18,693 bases of DNA, taken from assembly GCA_937967805.1 (NCBI GenBank), contig CALBTC010000152.1:1-18693 (forward strand), written 5' to 3'. The notes under the pieces are model-generated. The model did not search any database. It was not told the DNA's origin and saw only the letters and a program-made list of their open reading frames with translations. Shown piece by piece: positions 1 to 6,778 of the stretch. The stretch comes from an uncultured Anaerolineaceae bacterium (GTDB taxonomy: Bacteria; Chloroflexota; Anaerolineae; Promineifilales; Promineifilaceae). Numbering within the stretch: position 1 is the stretch's first letter; every line of letters begins with the position of its first letter. The position numbers and the translations under genes were made by a program.

Positions 1-728
1 TCAAAGCAGCGCGTCGCCCCGGAGCGGAACAGCGCCAGGCCGCGCCGCTGGCTGGGGGTCAGAGCGTCCACATTGCCCGCGGCGTACTGGTCAAACGGGC
101 TGTTGTTGCTGATGAGGGTGCGCTGGAATGCCGCCAGCGCGTTTTCGATGTTTTCCAGCGTGACGCCGTCGTCAAAGGCGGTGTTGAACATGGCTTCATA
201 CTCGTCGATGGCGGCAACCTCAGCCACCAATGCAGCGGTATCTGTCACGCCCATTTCGTCTGGATGGGTAAGGGGAATGTTAGACTGGGCTTCGAGGGAA
301 TCGAGACGGCCGTCCCAAAACAGATTCTGCGCATAGCCAACATTCCACAGGGTGGGAGTGTTGCGGGCAAGTTCTGTGCCGTTAGGGCCGATGGCGACGG
401 TACGGCCGTCGCCAAAGCCTAAATCCGGCTGGTGGCAGGTGGCGCAGGCGGTGTCGTTGTTGGCTGAGAGGACCGGATCGAAGAAGAGAAGGCGGCCCAA
501 CTCTGCTTTGGCGTCGGTGGTGGGATTTGCGGCCGTTTCATTCAGCGGCGGGAATTCACGCTGTAGACCTGTGTACGATGGCTGTACGCTGCTGGCTCCC
601 GCGCCATGTTCCTCGCCAACGTCAGGGTCGGCCTGGGCCGGCATGGCCGCGGCAACGACAAACACGATCAGCAACAAGCCAATAAGAACGCCAAAAATAC
701 GGACGATCCATTTTAGAACAGTGGACAT
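1..728 (-). CDS. Di-haem cytochrome c peroxidase-like protein (MauG/CcpA family), 3' end cut by window
   Basis: Reading leftward from the ATG at 726-728 the frame stays open to the window edge (242 codons), so the C-terminus is missing. A strong ribosome site, GAGGAG (735-740), sits 6 nt upstream of the start. Residues about 8-28 form one hydrophobic segment, a membrane anchor or uncleaved signal, so the enzyme should face the exterior/periplasm side. The first haem motif CATCH lies at residues 95-99 after ELGRLLFFDP, and the flanking text (ARNTPTLWNVG, FWDGRLDSLE, a late FQRTL) is typical of bacterial di-haem peroxidases. C241 in RSGATRCF looks like the first Cys of the second CxxCH, cut off by the edge. 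The family reduces H2O2 with electrons from c-type cytochromes; MauG-like relatives oxidise proteins instead. The cytochrome c gene 82 bp upstream on the same strand is a plausible electron donor. The family call is secure, the exact substrate is not. Confidence 0.9.
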   Translation of the reverse strand, partial: MSTVLKWIVRIFGVLIGLLLIVFVVAAAMPAQADPDVGEEHGAGASSVQPSYTGLQREFPPLNETAANPTTDAKAELGRLLFFDPVLSANNDTACATCHQPDLGFGDGRTVAIGPNGTELARNTPTLWNVGYAQNLFWDGRLDSLEAQSNIPLTHPDEMGVTDTAALVAEVAAIDEYEAMFNTAFDDGVTLENIENALAAFQRTLISNNSPFDQYAAGNVDALTPSQRRGLALFRSGATRCF

Positions 729-810
729 GGGTTTCTCCTCTTCAGTTGATAGTTTTAGTTTGCTAATTGTGAGCGAATTGTACCAGCAACCAGCCACTCG
801 CAACCAACAA

Positions 811-1194
811 CTACTGGAGGGTTTGCAAGTAAGCGATGACGGCGTCTAGCTCTTCGCCGGTGAGCTGTTTGCTGAGTGAGGCGGGCATGAGGTTTTCAAA
901 CCCTTCTACCAGGTAGGCGTCCGGCTGCATGACGGAGGTGAGGAGGTAAGTGTAGGCGTCTTGTCCCTCAACACGGCTGCCGGCTTTATTGGCGATGCCT
1001 GCCAGCGACGGACCAACGATGACCGTGTCCGGGGTCGTGCTGTGGCAGGCGCCACAGTCACGGGAGAAGACTTGTTTGCCCAACTGCGCCTGCGGGCTAA
1101 GTGTTGGCGGAGGTGGGGCGGCCTCTGCCCCCCCACCACAGGCGGCCAGGAGAAGCAGGCAGAGAATGAGGAACTGTTTGAGGCGAATCGGCAT
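811..1194 (-). CDS. Lipoprotein c-type cytochrome (mono-haem, class I)
   Basis: A 127-residue protein. The N-terminus is a lipoprotein signal with lipobox LAAC and lipidated Cys at residue 19, followed by a Gly/Ala/Pro linker (20-35). The haem-binding motif CGACH is at residues 47-51, and M103 in NLMPASL is the likely sixth ligand. The end, LTGEELDAVIAYLQTL, is the usual C-terminal helix of small class I cytochromes c, so the protein is full length. It should be anchored outside the membrane and shuttle electrons. The gene precedes the cytochrome c peroxidase gene by 82 bp on the same strand, which suggests co-transcription and a donor role for that enzyme (inference). No clear ribosome site is visible before the ATG at 1192-1194; the signal peptide starting right there supports this start. 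Confidence 0.9.
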   Translation of the reverse strand: MPIRLKQFLILCLLLLAACGGGAEAAPPPPTLSPQAQLGKQVFSRDCGACHSTTPDTVIVGPSLAGIANKAGSRVEGQDAYTYLLTSVMQPDAYLVEGFENLMPASLSKQLTGEELDAVIAYLQTLQ

Positions 1195-1215
1195 CGGGTG
1201 GAAAACGTAGGGAAA

Positions 1216-1272
1216 ATCAAAGATTTCGCAGATTAAAAGGAATCAATCTGGTAAATCTGCGGAATCTTTGAT
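1216..1272. terminator. 19-bp inverted repeat, possible terminator
   Basis: Arms 1216-1234 and 1254-1272 pair over 19 positions with a single T/G pair at the eleventh position (a G-U wobble in RNA), around a loop of about 19 nt. It lies just downstream of the Cys-rich minus-strand gene and just upstream of the cytochrome c gene. Read on the minus strand the stem is followed by a short T run (TTTT, then CCC), so it could act as a weak intrinsic terminator or read-through attenuator. It could equally be a copy of a dispersed genomic hairpin. Confidence 0.45.
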
Positions 1273-1281
1273 GGCTATTTT

Positions 1282-1515
1282 TTACGGGCCAAACATGTCC
1301 AGAACGGGGGCGTAAGAGCAGCGGCAGCCGTCCGGGTGGGAGCAACCTTCGATCGGCAGCTCCGGCACCTCATCAAATTCGTAGGCGCCTTCGGCCGCGC
1401 GGCATACGGGGCAGCAATTATGGAATACCATAATCCGTACGCGGGTTGCCAGGCCATTTTTAATATTTTCCAGCGCCTTTTTTTGTGTGGCGCGTTTGGT
1501 TGCGTCTGCGTCCAT
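1282..1515 (-). CDS. Small Cys-rich protein, unknown function
   Basis: A 77-residue protein, not assigned to a named family. The N-terminal third is charged (MDADATKRATQKKALENI) and probably helical. The rest holds six Cys in two groups: C34, C35 and C38 (NCCPVC), then C58, C64 and C66 (GCSHPDGCRCSYAP), plus H32 and H60. This CPVC-16-to-20-CxHPxxCxCxY arrangement suggests a small treble-clef-like or zinc-ribbon metal site (inference). The same Cys pattern occurs at the end of some phage head-morphogenesis (gp7-like) proteins, but there is no phage context here. The ATG at 1513-1515 has a GAGG ribosome site about 8 nt upstream. A long hairpin separates it from the downstream cytochrome c gene, so the genes may not share a transcript. 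Confidence 0.7.
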   Translation of the reverse strand: MDADATKRATQKKALENIKNGLATRVRIMVFHNCCPVCRAAEGAYEFDEVPELPIEGCSHPDGCRCSYAPVLDMFGP

Positions 1516-1572
1516 GAATGTTTCCTCAGTTATTGGTGGCCAAATTGTGTACTTTGCTATTCCCTTTCCCGT

Positions 1573-1598
1573 GTCACTCCCGCGAAGGCGGGAATGAC
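1573..1598. repeat. REP-like hairpin (GTCACTCCCGC / GCGGGAATGAC)
   Basis: Left arm 1573-1583 and right arm 1588-1598 pair over 11 positions with one C/A mismatch, around a GAAG loop. The core CCCGC-GAAG-GCGGG flanked by GTCATTCC-like sequence is a common dispersed extragenic palindrome in many bacteria. Here it sits between two divergent genes, so it is not obviously a terminator for either. Confidence 0.6.
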
Positions 1599-1639
1599 GG
1601 GCTAAGAAAGATGGCTACAAAAAATGAACGATTTTGCGA

Positions 1640-1664
1640 TACAATTTTGGCCAACAAAATTGTA
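1640..1664. promoter_or_regulatory. 10-bp dyad symmetry, possible operator
   Basis: TACAATTTTG (1640-1649) and CAAAATTGTA (1655-1664) are perfect inverted repeats 5 nt apart, about 160 bp before the AbrB-type antitoxin start. Antitoxins of this family commonly bind palindromes in their own promoter region, so an autoregulatory operator is conceivable. The distance is rather long, and a second hairpin element is equally possible. Confidence 0.3.
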
Positions 1665-1823
1665 ATTTGTTACCTGGGGATTTTACGGGCAAGCGGTGGG
1701 GATGGCAAGGGGAAGTGGGGGGAGTGGGAAGTGAGAAGTGAAAAGTGGAGGAACGGCCGTTTGCCGAACCACCTTGTGTCTTTTATGCTTTTGTATGCAA
1801 GCTGTTAGTACAGGAGATTGATT

Positions 1824-2063
1824 ATGGTGCGCAAAATTTTCAAAATGGGCGACAGTTTGGTCATTTCTTTACCCGACAATGTGGTTGCTCAGTTAGGCTT
1901 GCAGGAAGGTGACGAGGTTTCTGTCTCGGTTGATGACGCAGGCGGACGATTGATCGTTAAGCCAAAGAATGCTGCGATTGCGGAAATTGATCCCACGTTT
2001 GCAAAACAACTTAATGAGTTTGTGGAAAAATACGGCTCGGCGCTTAAAACGTTATCAAAATGA
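1824..2063 (+). CDS. AbrB/MazE/SpoVT-type antitoxin
   Basis: A 79-residue protein from the ATG at 1824; the AGGAG at 1812-1816 lies 7 nt upstream, which favours this start over the in-frame TTG at 1818. Residues 1-47 form a SpoVT-AbrB swapped-hairpin DNA-binding domain (VRKIFKMGDSLVISLP, then LGLQEGDEVSVSV and GGRLIVKPK). The C-terminal part (FAKQLNEFVEKYGSALKTL) is the helical tail that in this family wraps the cognate toxin, often Fic/Doc type. Such proteins neutralise the toxin and repress their own operon. The stop overlaps an ATG (ATGA at 2060-2063), the usual coupling to a toxin gene, but that downstream frame stops after eight codons. The antitoxin therefore looks orphaned, or its partner has decayed. 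Confidence 0.85.
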   Translation: MVRKIFKMGDSLVISLPDNVVAQLGLQEGDEVSVSVDDAGGRLIVKPKNAAIAEIDPTFAKQLNEFVEKYGSALKTLSK

Positions 2064-2195
2064 TACGTTGGAGCGCTTTACCATGATGGTGGTGGGGGAA
2101 CGGCCGTCATTAGAATCAGCCGCCAACTGGTTTGAAGCTGGCGGTATACAACCGTGAAATGATGGCTACAGAGTCTTTAAAATAGGGTTCGTAAA
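2060..2195 (+). pseudogene. Possible remnant of a toxin gene start
   Basis: The ATG at 2060-2062 overlaps the antitoxin stop as in many toxin-antitoxin pairs, but its frame reads MIRWSALP and then a TGA at 2084-2086. The following 110 bp hold no long frame and contain an AACGGCCGTC repeat copy (about 2099-2108). I read this as the first codons of a lost toxin followed by unrelated or rearranged sequence. This rests on position only; no toxin homology can be seen. Confidence 0.3.
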
Positions 2196-2219
2196 GTGAA
2201 CGACTTTAAGGAGATGTTT

Positions 2220-2639
2220 ATGAGTCCTGAAGAAATTCTCGCATTAGTAGTCTTTATAATTGTAACTGCTTTAATTGGTTGGATATTTGGCTTTACTGGG
2301 GGAAGAAGGAAATCTGCCCAAAACAAAAATATTCAACTGGCAGATTTGTTGGCAGCCACTCGTTCAGAGCTAATAAAATCTCACAATAAAGCAGTGAAAA
2401 GTGGGTTGGCTATCATGAAGTTTGAAGAAATTGAGTTTGAATTTGCAGTCGAAATAGAAAATGAAGGTTCAACCGGGCTGAAAATTTCTCTCCTGGAATT
2501 TGGAGGACGCGGAAAACGAAAGGAAGCAAATATTGTTCGAGTCAAATACAAAAGCCTTCCTAGTCCTGGTATATTCGCCCCACAAACGGGGAATGAAGAG
2601 GAAGGCCCTATTTTATCTAAGCAAACTGGAGAAAAATAA
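2220..2639 (+). CDS. Membrane-anchored Trypco2-domain protein
   Basis: A 139-residue protein from the ATG at 2220; the AAGGAG at 2208-2213 is 6 nt upstream, better than the ATG at 2214 (no spacing) or the GTG at 2196. Residues about 5-26 form one transmembrane helix (ILALVVFIIVTALIGWIFGF), followed by the basic GGRRK. The remainder matches the Trypco2 (trypsin-co-occurring domain 2) pattern: IQLADLLAATRSELIKSHNK helix, KFEEIEFEFAVEIENEG strand pair, LKISLLEFGGRGKRKEANIV, then VRVKYKSL. In the literature on NTP-dependent bacterial conflict systems such domains accompany peptidases and act as adaptor or sensor modules; their exact mechanism is not established. Only 1 nt separates its stop from the next gene. 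The gene is AT-rich and free of ACGGCCGT palindromes, unlike its surroundings. Confidence 0.75.
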   Translation: MSPEEILALVVFIIVTALIGWIFGFTGGRRKSAQNKNIQLADLLAATRSELIKSHNKAVKSGLAIMKFEEIEFEFAVEIENEGSTGLKISLLEFGGRGKRKEANIVRVKYKSLPSPGIFAPQTGNEEEGPILSKQTGEK

Positions 2640-2640
2640 T

Positions 2641-2865
2641 ATGAGTAGGCATTTGGGAACAATTTGGCTAGATACACATTGGAACGAATTACGTGAACAT
2701 AATAATAAATGGGTCGCTGTAGCTAGAGTAAATGAAAGGACTATTTTGGAGAGCAATGAATCATTATCTCGGCTGGCTGAAATAATTAATAGAATGCTTG
2801 AGCGAGAAGAATTAAGTTTAGCTGACTTCGCATTTACATTCGTAACATTCGAGGGAATCCAATGA
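2641..2865 (+). CDS. Small DUF5678-like protein
   Basis: A 74-residue protein starting at the ATG at 2641, 1 nt after the Trypco2 stop. The frame is also open upstream, but that part overlaps the previous gene and has no ribosome site of its own. Residues 9-33 (WLDTHWNELREHNNKWVAVARVNERT) follow the short pattern of DUF5678-type proteins, W-x-x-EL-x-x-H/Y-x-x-x-W-VAV, and are followed by SNESLSRLAEIINRM, a helix matching the usual SLDELL segment. The tail DFAFTFVTFEGIQ contains beta-like hydrophobics. Function unknown. Proteins of this kind are often found immediately before retropepsin-like protease genes, as here, where the stop overlaps the next start (ATGA at 2862-2865), implying translational coupling and probably a joint role. 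Confidence 0.65.
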   Translation: MSRHLGTIWLDTHWNELREHNNKWVAVARVNERTILESNESLSRLAEIINRMLEREELSLADFAFTFVTFEGIQ

Positions 2866-3254
2866 AAAAAGATACCTATGTAACTTATAAGAATGTCGAA
2901 CAATATATTGGCAACCGGCCAAAACTAGACATTGAACTTGTTGGTCCAAAATCCCAACGACCAGTTTACCAGGCCCTTGTGGATACTGGTGCCGATTATT
3001 TAATGCTCCCAGACACTTATGCACAACAAGTGGGATTATCCTTATCATCTGCACAACCCTATGGTTACTGGACTGCCAATAGTTGGGCAACCTCAAAAAT
3101 ACTCAGAAATCTTGATGTAATAGTAGAAGGCCTCCGGATAACGATTGACGTTGTGTTCGATCCTCTTTGTCCCAGCGGCCCCATATTAGGCCGCTCCGCC
3201 CTTCTTGCAGCTATAGAAGTGGGCTTTAATGATAAAGAATGGTATTGGTTGTAA
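2862..3254 (+). CDS. Retropepsin-like aspartic protease
   Basis: A 130-residue protein, about the length of a single retropepsin domain with a short N-terminal extension. ALVDTGADYLMLP places the catalytic Asp at D41 in a DTGAD motif. The second family signature, hydrophobic-hydrophobic-Gly, is PILGRSALL with G110, followed by AIEVGFN. The domain should dimerise to form the active site, each chain giving one Asp, as in retroviral proteases. No signal peptide or membrane segment is visible, so it is probably cytoplasmic; recruitment to the membrane through the Trypco2 protein encoded two genes upstream is an inference. The ATG at 2862 overlaps the preceding stop by ATGA. It is the last gene of the AT-rich cassette and shares its composition. 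Confidence 0.85.
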   Translation: MKKDTYVTYKNVEQYIGNRPKLDIELVGPKSQRPVYQALVDTGADYLMLPDTYAQQVGLSLSSAQPYGYWTANSWATSKILRNLDVIVEGLRITIDVVFDPLCPSGPILGRSALLAAIEVGFNDKEWYWL

Positions 3255-3393
3255 AATCATTTATTTCATGAGGCTCCCGTTGGTGGCGCCTGGCAGAAAT
3301 GTAATGAAAATGCCTGTCGGTCAATTTTGTTAGTCCTTAAAATTTAAACTGGTAGTTGGCTCCGGCCGCATCTCAGACCGAAGGGATGCTCTC

Positions 3394-3422
3394 CTGACCG
3401 TGACGGCCGGTGGCACGGTCAG
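3394..3422. terminator. 9-bp perfect stem, candidate bidirectional terminator
   Basis: CTGACCGTG (3394-3402) and CACGGTCAG (3414-3422) are perfect inverted repeats around an 11-nt loop, in the gap between the convergently transcribed protease cassette and the M50 gene. There is no clean T tract directly after either arm (a T-rich stretch begins only near 3445 on the plus strand), so intrinsic termination is not certain. The rest of 3255-3474 shows no gene. Confidence 0.4.
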
Positions 3423-3474
3423 AGACCGGCCACAGCGTTACCCGATTATTTTCTTAAAATGCAACAAAATTGAC

Positions 3475-6400
3475 CTACGAAATAAGGGCAGCGGGGGTGG
3501 CGCGGCGGCGGGTGGCGATGAGACGGCCGCTGCCGATTTGCTCCACGTAATGGGTCATCCGTTCACATGTGGCCACAAGCTCGTCGAACTTGGGTTCGTC
3601 CAGCAGCAACAGCTGGCTGTCCACCACGGCGCGGACGCTGGCGTGGTACGGCGTGTCGGCAAAGAGAGCGTATTCGCCAAAATGCTCGCCCGGCCCCAGC
3701 TTGCCAATCACCCGCTCGGTGCCGTTTTCGCTGACAAACACTTCCACTTCCCCTTCGTAGATGATGTACAGATGGCTGCGCGGCGCGCCCTGCTGCACAA
3801 ACTGTTCACCGGCAGCGACGCGGCGCGGCTGGAGGCGGGCATCGACCGTCGCCAGCTCCTGCGGGCTGAGGCTGCTGAAGAGGGGCATCTGCCGCAGTAG
3901 GTCGCGTTCTTGCGCACCGGAGCTGACCTGCTGCGCCAGCGTCGTATCGGCGCGCAGCAGCGGGTCGAACTGGTCGCGGTGAACAACGAGCGTGGTGGCA
4001 GCGGTGAGGGCGCGGTAGGTGAATTGGTAACTGCCGCTGCCGGCTAATGCGGCCGTTCCAAAATAACCACCTGCCGCCAAAACAGCTTGCTGCACGCCGT
4101 TGTGAAACACGCCAATTTCCCCTTCCTCGATGAGATAAAAGTAGAGCGCTTCCCGTTCCGCGTGGGCTATGACCTGGTTGGGGCGGACCCGCCAGCGGCG
4201 CAGCAGTTTGAGCAGCGTCTCCACGCCTTCCTGGTCAAATCCGGCAAAAATATCGGCCTGGCGAATGAGATCCGTGCGCTTGTCGCGGGCCTGGATGAAG
4301 CCCTGGGCCAGCTTCGCGCCCCACTCCGTTTTGGCCAGGACGTGGCGGGCCAGCGTTTCGGCATCCAGCCAGTCCAGGCTGTCGTAGGCGGCCTGACCAG
4401 CCTTGCGCGTGAAGGGGGTGCCGGCCAGGTCGTCCAGGCGGTCCACGGCCAGAAGCATCGCGTTTTGGGCGTGCCGGCTCAGCTCCATGATGGTGGCATC
4501 GGGATCAAGCGCGCCCAGGGCGGCCATCTGGCTCTGGATAAGGGCCAGGCGCCGCCGGCCAAAGATGGTTTCGTAGCTGGTGAACAGGGCATCCATGAAC
4601 TGGTTGAAGCTGTTGATGAGCCGCTGCCGCTCGCTGAAGATGCCGGGCTCGCTGGCTTCGGTTACTTCTGAGCGGGTGAATTGGGCCAGGGTGCCCAGCA
4701 GCAAGTAAAGCAGGGCGGCGTACAGCCACAGAGTGATAACGGTGAAGTCCAGCCGGGGATAAAGCTGTAACCAGGGGGTGATAAGAATCGCCAGGGTGGA
4801 CAATCCCCAGGGCAGGGCAAAGCGGGAACGGCCGAAATTTATCAGCAGCGGAGCCATCAGCGCCAATCCTAAACCGATGCCTAAACAGATAACGGCCGTT
4901 GCCAGCCAACGGCCGTTTGCCGCCAGTTCATCAACGCCTACCAGATAGGTCATGCTCGTGTAAGTGGCTACGGCCAACAAAATAAACAAGGCCATCATCA
5001 GACGGTCGCCGACCGCCAGATAGCCGGGATTGATGGTATACCAGGCGACAATGCCGGCGGCCAGAATGGCCGTGGCGGTGGCGATGAGGGCCAAATCGCG
5101 GCCGAACGTGGTGGGGCTGATCCAGGCAAAGGCGAGGGTGAGGGGAACGGCCGTCAGCGCCCACAGCGCCCATTGAAACCGTGAACCCGGCAACTGCCGC
5201 GCCACGCCCACCAGCGCCGCTCCCGTGCTGATGTGCAAAATCCAGACAAAAATTCCCTGCCAGAAGGTGGTCTGAACTGTTGTGACGCGGTCAAGGGCAA
5301 AGTAGATCAACGGCGAGCCAATGAGGATTGGCAGCCCCAGCAGCAGGGCCAATACGTCGGGGCGGGCCAGCAGTTGGCGGCGGGCCAGCCATTCCAGCCC
5401 GGCCTGGATGCGGCTCCAGCCGTACAGTCCCAGGTAGTAAATGCCGGGCAGGATGAGAACGGCCGTCATCAACCCCACCGCCAACCGGCCCCACCATTGG
5501 CCGCTGTGCCACAGGTTAAAGAAAAAGTCGCTTACGTACCCTTCCCAAAAGGTGAAAGCCAGCCAGAGGGCAACGATGGAATAGAGCAGGGCCAGCACGC
5601 CAAAGAGCATGAAGATGCGCTCGGCGCGGGAGAGCGACTGCCAAAAGTCGCGCGGATCGCCGGCGTCGCGCAGTTTGGGCCACGCTTCGTGGCGCAAAAA
5701 GTGGAAGGCGCGGTCGCGCAGGCCGGGCATCTCCAGCCAATCCATGAGCATGAAGTAGCCGTCCAGCTCCAGCAGCGGGTTGAGGTTGACAAAGACGCTG
5801 AGATAGGCCAGAAAGCCAACCTGGAAGAGAAACGTAACAAGGAGAGATTGCTGCAGATCGCTGTTGTAGGCGGTGACGGCCGTTAACGCCACGCCCATCA
5901 GCCCGCCCAGCATCAGCCCCGAATACGGCCCGGCCCAGGAGACCTTGATGCGGTCCAGCCGGGGTGACAGCCACGTATCGCGCGTATCGACAAAAAAGGC
6001 GGGGAAGCCCCAGTAGAGCAAAAAGCCGCCCCGGTCCAGCTCGCGCCCGACATGTTTGGTCATCAGGCCGTGGGCCAGCTCGTGCAGGCCAATGACCAGC
6101 ATGTTGGCCAGCAGGAGGGTGAGGACGCCCAGGCCGCTGCCGGTGATATTGTAATTGCCAAAAAAGTAGTTCAGGCCAAACAAAAATCCCCCAAGCAGCA
6201 CCAGCAGAAACAGCAGCGTTTGCGACAGTGGCCAGAAGAGCGGCTTGAGCCGTTGGTAGAGTGGAGTGAAAAAATCGTCAAGGCCGGAGATGGCCAGTTC
6301 GGTGTAGAGAAAGCCTTTGAGCAGTTTTTGCCCCCGGCTGGCAGGGGCACGGGCGGCCAGGGCGGCTTCGATCTGGTCGTAAACTTTCACATTCGGGGCT

Positions 6401-6708
6401 TGCAGGAAACGGCCGTCTTTCAGTTCGCCAATTAACGCCGTGAGGTGGCCAATGGGCAGCGTTTTGTACCGTTTGAGGCTGTAGAAGAGCAGGTCTTTGA
6501 CGGATTTACGGCCGTTCATCTGCCACCACAGCGCGTAATCTTCCTCGCCCAGCCGCAGGTACGATTTGGTCTCTGGCTCCTTAATAACGTAGTATGGTTC
6601 CGTTCTGCTTTGCAGCCGCGAGACAACAATGCGCGGGTTCCGCAGCGGCTTGTAGGCGGTGGGGTTGGTGGCTTCTTCTAGCGCCTCCCAAAATTCCTCG
6701 GTGGACAT
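3475..6708 (-). CDS. Polytopic M50 (site-2-type) metalloprotease with PqqD-like and two cNMP-binding-fold domains
   Basis: A 1077-residue protein. Residues about 38-105 (PYYVIKEPETKSYLRL, then ALWWQMNG) resemble a PqqD-like winged helix. After membrane segments near 157-183 and 193-207 comes the zinc motif HELAH (H209, E210, H213), and further on NLNPLLELDGY with D316, the third ligand typical of M50. More hydrophobic segments continue to about 675, so the membrane part is much larger than in minimal site-2 proteases. After a charged linker, two cyclic-nucleotide-binding folds occupy about 818-920 and 940-1060. The second keeps FGEYAL (1010-1015) but has Tyr1021 where the phosphate-binding Arg normally stands (PYHASV); the first has lost both Glu and Arg (YFGTAAL). 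PqqD-M50 proteins are known from peptide maturation and export (YydH-like), but no peptide precursor or radical-SAM gene is in the window. It probably performs ligand-gated intramembrane proteolysis; substrate unknown. No clear ribosome site precedes the ATG at 6706-6708. Confidence 0.85.
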   Translation of the reverse strand: MSTEEFWEALEEATNPTAYKPLRNPRIVVSRLQSRTEPYYVIKEPETKSYLRLGEEDYALWWQMNGRKSVKDLLFYSLKRYKTLPIGHLTALIGELKDGRFLQAPNVKVYDQIEAALAARAPASRGQKLLKGFLYTELAISGLDDFFTPLYQRLKPLFWPLSQTLLFLLVLLGGFLFGLNYFFGNYNITGSGLGVLTLLLANMLVIGLHELAHGLMTKHVGRELDRGGFLLYWGFPAFFVDTRDTWLSPRLDRIKVSWAGPYSGLMLGGLMGVALTAVTAYNSDLQQSLLVTFLFQVGFLAYLSVFVNLNPLLELDGYFMLMDWLEMPGLRDRAFHFLRHEAWPKLRDAGDPRDFWQSLSRAERIFMLFGVLALLYSIVALWLAFTFWEGYVSDFFFNLWHSGQWWGRLAVGLMTAVLILPGIYYLGLYGWSRIQAGLEWLARRQLLARPDVLALLLGLPILIGSPLIYFALDRVTTVQTTFWQGIFVWILHISTGAALVGVARQLPGSRFQWALWALTAVPLTLAFAWISPTTFGRDLALIATATAILAAGIVAWYTINPGYLAVGDRLMMALFILLAVATYTSMTYLVGVDELAANGRWLATAVICLGIGLGLALMAPLLINFGRSRFALPWGLSTLAILITPWLQLYPRLDFTVITLWLYAALLYLLLGTLAQFTRSEVTEASEPGIFSERQRLINSFNQFMDALFTSYETIFGRRRLALIQSQMAALGALDPDATIMELSRHAQNAMLLAVDRLDDLAGTPFTRKAGQAAYDSLDWLDAETLARHVLAKTEWGAKLAQGFIQARDKRTDLIRQADIFAGFDQEGVETLLKLLRRWRVRPNQVIAHAEREALYFYLIEEGEIGVFHNGVQQAVLAAGGYFGTAALAGSGSYQFTYRALTAATTLVVHRDQFDPLLRADTTLAQQVSSGAQERDLLRQMPLFSSLSPQELATVDARLQPRRVAAGEQFVQQGAPRSHLYIIYEGEVEVFVSENGTERVIGKLGPGEHFGEYALFADTPYHASVRAVVDSQLLLLDEPKFDELVATCERMTHYVEQIGSGRLIATRRRATPAALIS

Positions 6709-6751
6709 AACGCAAGTTTAGCATGAGAGGAAGGGATGGTGAAGGGGCAAG

Positions 6752-6778
6752 TTGTGGTGGAGAAATTTGGGCTATAAT
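6752..6778 (+). promoter_or_regulatory. Candidate sigma70-type promoter
   Basis: A perfect -10 hexamer TATAAT (6773-6778) follows a weak -35 TTGTGG (6752-6757) with a short 15-nt spacer. It would transcribe the CxxC protein gene at 6904 with a leader of about 120 nt. The -10 box is convincing, the -35 is not. Confidence 0.35.

Larger units (their letters stand above)
1516..1823. other. Divergent intergenic region with repeats
   Basis: About 300 bp lie between the minus-strand Cys-rich gene and the plus-strand antitoxin gene. I see no credible gene. It contains a REP-like hairpin (1573-1598), a 10-bp dyad (1640-1664), a purine-rich stretch of GAAGTG/GAAAAGTG-type direct repeats (about 1700-1750) and one AACGGCCGTT palindrome (1752-1761). 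Promoters for both flanking genes must lie here, but no convincing -35/-10 pair stands out. Confidence 0.6.

Noticed and set aside
765..775. AATTGTGAGCG, identical to a half of the E. coli lac operator
   Set aside because: Only one half-site is present, there is no LacI-type gene and the organism is unrelated; an 11-base match in AT-rich leader sequence is taken as coincidence.
1700..1750. GAAGTG/GAAAAGTG direct repeats considered as a CRISPR or iteron array
   Set aside because: Units are short, imperfect and contiguous without spacers of constant length; this is low-complexity purine-rich sequence.
4087..5886. Long plus-strand frames (194 and 217 codons) opposite the M50 gene
   Set aside because: Translations are Gln/Gly/Ala-rich without motifs, and the minus-strand frame has clear transmembrane and catalytic signatures, so these are shadows.
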